Shown here: positions 60,420-64,000 of the stretch, piece by piece
Position numbering within the stretch: position 1 is the stretch's first letter
Layout of the letters: every line of letters starts with the position of its first letter
DNA from: Hahella sp. KA22
GTDB lineage: Bacteria; Pseudomonadota; Gammaproteobacteria; Pseudomonadales; Oleiphilaceae
Length of the DNA stretch: 64,000 nt
Assembly: GCF_004135205.1 (NCBI RefSeq)
Contig: NZ_CP035490.1
Coordinates: 2,435,501-2,499,500 of the forward strand
Direction: 5' to 3'
Program-made: the position numbers and the translations under genes
Notes under the pieces: generated by a model
Databases searched by the model: none
The model's input: the letters and a program-made list of their open reading frames with translations, nothing else
What the model was told of the DNA's origin: nothing

Positions 60420-61596
60420 CTCCTTAGCCTCTGACTGTCGCCAGGAATATAAGCCACTGTTTGAGTTTATTCGCAAGGCCTTTCCCAACGAGGGCGTGAT
60501 TCCCTTGCATGAGCCCAGGTTTAGCGCGCTGGATAAGCAGTATGTGAATGAAGCGATTGATTCAACCTTTGTTTCCAGCGTGGGAGCTTTCGTTGATAGG
60601 TTCGAACGCCAGATTGCTGAATACACCGGCGCGGGCTACGCCGTCGCTGCGGTGAACGGTACGGCTGCGCTGCATCTGGCGCTGGTGCTGTGCGATGTGC
60701 AACCGGGAGATGAAGTCATCACCCAGGCGCTGACCTTCGTGGCTACCGGGGCGGCGATTCTGTATTGCCGCGCCAGCCCCGTGATGGTGGATGTCGACAA
60801 AGATTCATTAGGCATGAGCGCGGATGCATTACGGAACTGGTTGGAGAACAACGCCCGTAAGGAAGGTGGGGTTGCGATCAATCAGAGTACAGGGGCGGTG
60901 ATAAAAGCCTGCGTTCCAGTGCATGTGTTTGGCCATCCTTGCGGGATTGATCAGATTAGAGATATTTGCCAGGAATGGGGTATCAAGCTAGTGGAGGACG
61001 CTTCGGAATCTCTGGGCAGCTTCTACAAAGGCCGTCATACGGGCACGCTTGGCGACATGGGAGTGTTTAGCTTCAATGGTAACAAAGTGGTCACCACCGG
61101 CGGCGGAGGCGTTATTGTGACGAATAGTGAACGTCTCGCTAAGCGCGCCAAGTTTTTATCCACAACCGCGAAACAGCCGCATCCTTATGAGTTTTTTCAC
61201 CCTGAACTGGGATATAACTACCGTCTTCCCAACTTGAATGCAGCTTTGGGCTGCGCCCAACTTGAACAACTGGAAGAGTTTATTGAGGCCAAGCGTGACT
61301 TGGCTCACGCCTACCGTGACTTTTTCAATCAGGCGGGAATGTCTGTGGCCTTTGTGGAAGAGCCGCTGGAAAGTCGCTCGAATTACTGGCTGAACGCTAT
61401 TTTAGTGTCGAGTGAGAAGGAGAAAATCGCGTTACTTGAAGCGGCCCTGATGGAGTCCGTGCAGATGCGCCCAGTCTGGCGGTTATTGCATGAGTTGCCC
61501 ATGTTTGATGGCTGCGCCCATGATGGATTGACGGCTTCCATTGAGCTCTCTCGCAGGCTGGTCAACCTCCCCAGCAGCGTGGTTCGACGGCGATGA
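60412..61596 (+). CDS. legC: LegC-family PLP-dependent aminotransferase
   Basis: LegC transfers an amino group from glutamate to C4 of the 4-keto sugar made by LegB. The 394 aa protein belongs to the DegT/DnrJ/EryC1 family: EPRFSALDKQYVNEAIDSTF, NGTAALHLALVLCDVQPGDE, VEDASESLGSFYKGRHTG and SFNGNKVVTTGGGGVIVTN. The lysine in FNGNK is the PLP anchor. It overlaps both neighbours (8 and 4 bases), implying translational coupling. Confidence 0.9.
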   Translation: MSDSLASDCRQEYKPLFEFIRKAFPNEGVIPLHEPRFSALDKQYVNEAIDSTFVSSVGAFVDRFERQIAEYTGAGYAVAAVNGTAALHLALVLCDVQPGDEVITQALTFVATGAAILYCRASPVMVDVDKDSLGMSADALRNWLENNARKEGGVAINQSTGAVIKACVPVHVFGHPCGIDQIRDICQEWGIKLVEDASESLGSFYKGRHTGTLGDMGVFSFNGNKVVTTGGGGVIVTNSERLAKRAKFLSTTAKQPHPYEFFHPELGYNYRLPNLNAALGCAQLEQLEEFIEAKRDLAHAYRDFFNQAGMSVAFVEEPLESRSNYWLNAILVSSEKEKIALLEAALMESVQMRPVWRLLHELPMFDGCAHDGLTASIELSRRLVNLPSSVVRRR

Positions 61597-62777
61597 CGAC
61601 ATCCCGAAGAAAAATCTGTGTCGTGACCGGCGCGCGCGCGGACTACGGCCTGCTGTATTGGTTGTTGCAAGAAATTGAGGCGGATGACGCGCTTACGTTG
61701 CAACTGGTGGCGACAGGCATGCATCTTTCGCCGGAGTTCGGCTCCACATGGAAGCAAATCGAAGCCGATGGGTTCCATATATCCGAAAAAGTGGAAATGC
61801 TGTTGTCCGGGGATTCGCCTCAGGCGATCAGCAAATCCGTTGGACTGGGCGTTATTGGGTTGGCGGACGCCTATGCACGGCTGCAGCCGGATCTTTTGGT
61901 ATTGCTCGGCGACCGCTTTGAGGCTTTGGCGGCGGCGCAGGCGGCTATGCTGGCGCGTATTCCCATTGCCCATATTCATGGGGGGGAACTGACGGAAGGC
62001 GCTGTAGATGAGTCCATTCGTCACGCTATCACCAAGATGTCGCAATTACATTTTGTCGCAGCGGAAGCCTACCGCCGCAGAGTCATTCAGCTCGGCGAAA
62101 ATCCACAAAGAGTGTTTAACGTTGGCGCGCCGGGGGTGGAGAACATCCTGCGTCTGCCTTTGTTGAGCAAGGACGAGGTGGCGACTCGGTTAAAGGTCGA
62201 TATGGAGCGTCCTGTATTACTGATTACCTATCACCCTGAGACGCTGAGTGAGACGGCCCCGGTGGAATCGATGCGGACGCTGCTGTCGGCGCTGGACGAG
62301 TACCCGGACACCCTCAAGATTTTTACCTATCCCAATGCCGACGCTTATGGTCGTGAACTCATTGATTGTCTGCACCGTTATCAGGAGCGCCACGGAGACA
62401 GCGTGGTGGTCTCCTCTTCCCTTGGGCAGTTGCTTTACCTGAGTGTCATGCGCTGCGCCGACGCTGTAGTCGGCAACTCCTCCAGTGGTTTGATCGAAGC
62501 GCCAGCTTTGGGACGGCCGACCGTCAATATTGGCGGCAGGCAAGGGGGACGATTGCAGGCGGCTTCCGTCATCCAATGTGAAGAAGAACGCGCCAGCATT
62601 GTCCAGGGGATCGCGCGCGCGCTGGAGCCTGAATTCCTGGCGAGCCTGAACGGGATGACGCCGCCCTACGGAGGTGGCGACACCGCCCGACAAATTGCAG
62701 AGGTTCTCAAACAGGTTCCATTAAAGTCGCTATTGCTCAAACCATTTTACGACCTGCCGCAAGGAGATGTGGAATGA
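61593..62777 (+). CDS. neuC: UDP-sugar 2-epimerase (hydrolysing), NeuC/LegG family
   Basis: The enzyme hydrolyses the UDP-sugar and inverts C2 to give a free manno-configured sugar for the synthase. The 394 aa protein has the NeuC family blocks VVTGARADYGLLYWLLQEIE, LLGDRFEALAAAQAAMLARI, IAHIHGGELTEGAVDESIRH and VVGNSSSGLIEAPALGRPTV. In a leg operon the substrate is probably UDP-2,4-diacetamido-trideoxyglucose (LegG) rather than UDP-GlcNAc. It starts with ATGA overlap to legC and ends with ATGA overlap to neuB. Confidence 0.9.
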   Translation: MTTSRRKICVVTGARADYGLLYWLLQEIEADDALTLQLVATGMHLSPEFGSTWKQIEADGFHISEKVEMLLSGDSPQAISKSVGLGVIGLADAYARLQPDLLVLLGDRFEALAAAQAAMLARIPIAHIHGGELTEGAVDESIRHAITKMSQLHFVAAEAYRRRVIQLGENPQRVFNVGAPGVENILRLPLLSKDEVATRLKVDMERPVLLITYHPETLSETAPVESMRTLLSALDEYPDTLKIFTYPNADAYGRELIDCLHRYQERHGDSVVVSSSLGQLLYLSVMRCADAVVGNSSSGLIEAPALGRPTVNIGGRQGGRLQAASVIQCEEERASIVQGIARALEPEFLASLNGMTPPYGGGDTARQIAEVLKQVPLKSLLLKPFYDLPQGDVE

Positions 62778-63865
62778 AGACGCTGATCATTGCGGAAGCC
62801 GGCGTGAACCACAACGGCGATGAGGCCATGGCGCATCAGCTGATTGAAGTGGCGAGCGACGCTGGCGCAGATGTCGTGAAGTTTCAAACCTTCAAATCGG
62901 ATCTTTTGGCCACCGCAGAGGCGCCCAAGGCCACCTATCAGAAACGAGGGGCCAGGGCGGAGGAGTCGCAACTGCAAATGCTGCGTCAGCTGGAGCTGGA
63001 TTACGCGGTTTTTCGTCGCTTGCGGGATGAGTGTGAACGGCGTGGCATCGGGTTTATGTCTACCGCTTTCGAGAGCCGCAGTCTGAAGTTTCTGGTGGAT
63101 GAGCTGGGAGTGGAGCAACTGAAGATCCCTTCTGGTGAAATCACCAACGCGCCTTTTCTCCTTGAACATGCCGCCGCTGTTCGAAAATCAGAGAAAGGGC
63201 GTCTGATTCTCTCTACCGGTATGGCGACTCTGGGAGAGGTGGAGTCTGCGTTAGGCGCGCTGGCCTTTGGACTGTTGGCGGAAAGCGAAGAACAGCCATC
63301 CCCGGAAGCCTTTGCGTCCGCCTGGGGTTGCCGTGAAGGGCGCGAGGCGGTTCGCGCCAAAGTGACCTTGTTGCACTGTACGACAGATTATCCCACGCCA
63401 TTCGACGATGTGCGGCTGCCGGTCATGCAATCCTATCGGCAGGCGTTTGGCGTCCGGGCGGGGTATTCAGACCACACGCAAGGCGTTGCTATTGCACTGG
63501 CGGCGGTTGCCCTGGGCGCTGACATTGTGGAAAAGCACTTCACCCTGGATCGTAACCTGCCGGGGCCGGATCACATGGCGTCACTGGAGCCGGACGAACT
63601 ACGGCAAATGGTGGCGGGCATCCGTGCGATTGAGCAGGCGTTGCAAGAGTCGGTCAAAGTACCCAGCAAAGCGGAAATGGCGAATCGGAAAGTGGCGAGA
63701 AAAAGTCTGGTCGCCGCGAGATTTATCAAAAAAGGGGAGTGCTTCGATACATTGAACGTCTCTGTCAGTCGGCCTGGGGGTGGCATGTCTCCCTTCCTGT
63801 ACTGGCGGCTGCTGGGCGGCTCAGCGACCCGGGACTATCAGGCCGGGGAGCTTATTTGTGAATAA
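62774..63865 (+). CDS. neuB: nonulosonic acid synthase, NeuB/LegI family
   Basis: It condenses phosphoenolpyruvate with the six-carbon sugar to form legionaminic or neuraminic acid. The 363 aa protein has a TIM-barrel synthase domain (IIAEAGVNHNGDEAMAHQLI, VVKFQTFKSDLLATAEAP, LKIPSGEITNAPFL, YSDHTQGVAIALAAVALGAD, IVEKHFTLDRNLPGPDHMAS) and a C-terminal SAF antifreeze-like domain (about 300-363, SLVAARFIKKGE). Which sugar acid is made depends on the operon; legB and legC favour legionaminic acid. It overlaps neuC and the next gene. Confidence 0.92.
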   Translation: MKTLIIAEAGVNHNGDEAMAHQLIEVASDAGADVVKFQTFKSDLLATAEAPKATYQKRGARAEESQLQMLRQLELDYAVFRRLRDECERRGIGFMSTAFESRSLKFLVDELGVEQLKIPSGEITNAPFLLEHAAAVRKSEKGRLILSTGMATLGEVESALGALAFGLLAESEEQPSPEAFASAWGCREGREAVRAKVTLLHCTTDYPTPFDDVRLPVMQSYRQAFGVRAGYSDHTQGVAIALAAVALGADIVEKHFTLDRNLPGPDHMASLEPDELRQMVAGIRAIEQALQESVKVPSKAEMANRKVARKSLVAARFIKKGECFDTLNVSVSRPGGGMSPFLYWRLLGGSATRDYQAGELICE

Positions 63866-64000
63866 GCCCGTGCTGCTGATCGGAGGAGGCGGGCACGCTC
63901 GGGTGCTAATGGACATCCTCATCCTGAACGGGGCGAAGGTTATTGGCGCGCTGGACCCAGGTTTTGCGCAGGGAACGCGATTATGGCGCGGAGTGGAAGT
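63858..64000 (+). CDS. NeuD/PglD-family sugar O- or N-acyltransferase (partial)
   Basis: The GTG at 63858 overlaps the end of neuB by eight bases. The 47 readable residues, including VLLIGGGGHARVLMDILILN and GAKVIGALDP, are the N-terminal Rossmann-like part of NeuD/PglD/LegH acyltransferases, whose left-handed beta-helix would lie beyond the window. In this setting it probably acetylates the 4-amino group of the sugar or the finished acid. The gene runs off the window end. Confidence 0.8.
   Translation, partial: MNKPVLLIGGGGHARVLMDILILNGAKVIGALDPGFAQGTRLWRGVE

Noticed and set aside
1-64000. CRISPR arrays, insertion sequences, prophage, restriction or known defence systems
   Set aside because: No regularly spaced repeat-spacer pattern, transposase, phage structural gene or recognised defence protein was found on either strand.

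Overview
The window reads as chromosome of a free-living, probably marine, gammaproteobacterium. Gene content and codon habits resemble Hahella (Oceanospirillales); this is recognition from memory, not a search. Most of it is GC-moderate core DNA with well-spaced genes and good Shine-Dalgarno sites. An AT-richer accessory stretch runs from about 49.9 to 56.6 kb.

Layout. 0-5.4 kb: tRNA-Val, an XRE-type regulator, galU, and a split B12-dependent ribonucleotide reductase (nrdJa, nrdJb) whose upstream region carries several NrdR-box-like palindromes. 5.4-20 kb: an SDR reductase, a YkuE-like phosphoesterase, a large lipoprotein, an acyl-CoA ligase, a small exported protein/ECF sigma factor/soluble Ser-Thr kinase group, a flavodoxin-like protein, MarC, a periplasmic solute-binding protein, an AraC regulator overlapping a small receiver-like protein, a haem-oxygenase-like iron protein, a PEBP protein and a GNAT. 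20-34.7 kb: a Cache-type chemoreceptor, a Gfo/Idh/MocA oxidoreductase, a VOC protein, a macrodomain protein, two LysR regulators, RNase Z, an EF-hand protein, a lipoprotein, a secreted M14 carboxypeptidase with GEVED and P domains, a tautomerase and an MFS exporter. 34.7-49.4 kb: dgkA, an eptA-like phosphoethanolamine transferase followed by its likely two-component system, an unknown pair, a Tat-exported PhoD phosphatase, a second chemoreceptor, a PPP phosphatase, a CAP-domain protein, an Lrp regulator divergent from a GATE-type membrane protein, a class 3 lipase and a GNAT.

49.9-56.6 kb is accessory: a PEP-CTERM-like protein, a small membrane zinc-ribbon protein, a decayed DNRLRE/fibrinogen-like gene (one stop, three frameshifts), a GNAT, and two adjacent paralogues of an unrecognised family. 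It ends at tRNA-Arg(CCU). Beyond it lie an arsS radical-SAM operon and the start of a legionaminic-type nonulosonic acid operon (legB, legC, neuC, neuB, neuD), cut by the window end.

Signals that the gene list does not explain: a roughly 120-145 bp multi-hairpin repeat in three copies, each just after a plus-strand gene; four half-sites with an exact 11 bp period before eptA; an NrdR-type box filling the spacer of the proposed nrdJ promoter; phased GGCGTAA repeats beside tRNA-Arg; and tandem repeats before legB. I saw no CRISPR array, insertion sequence, integrase or rRNA.
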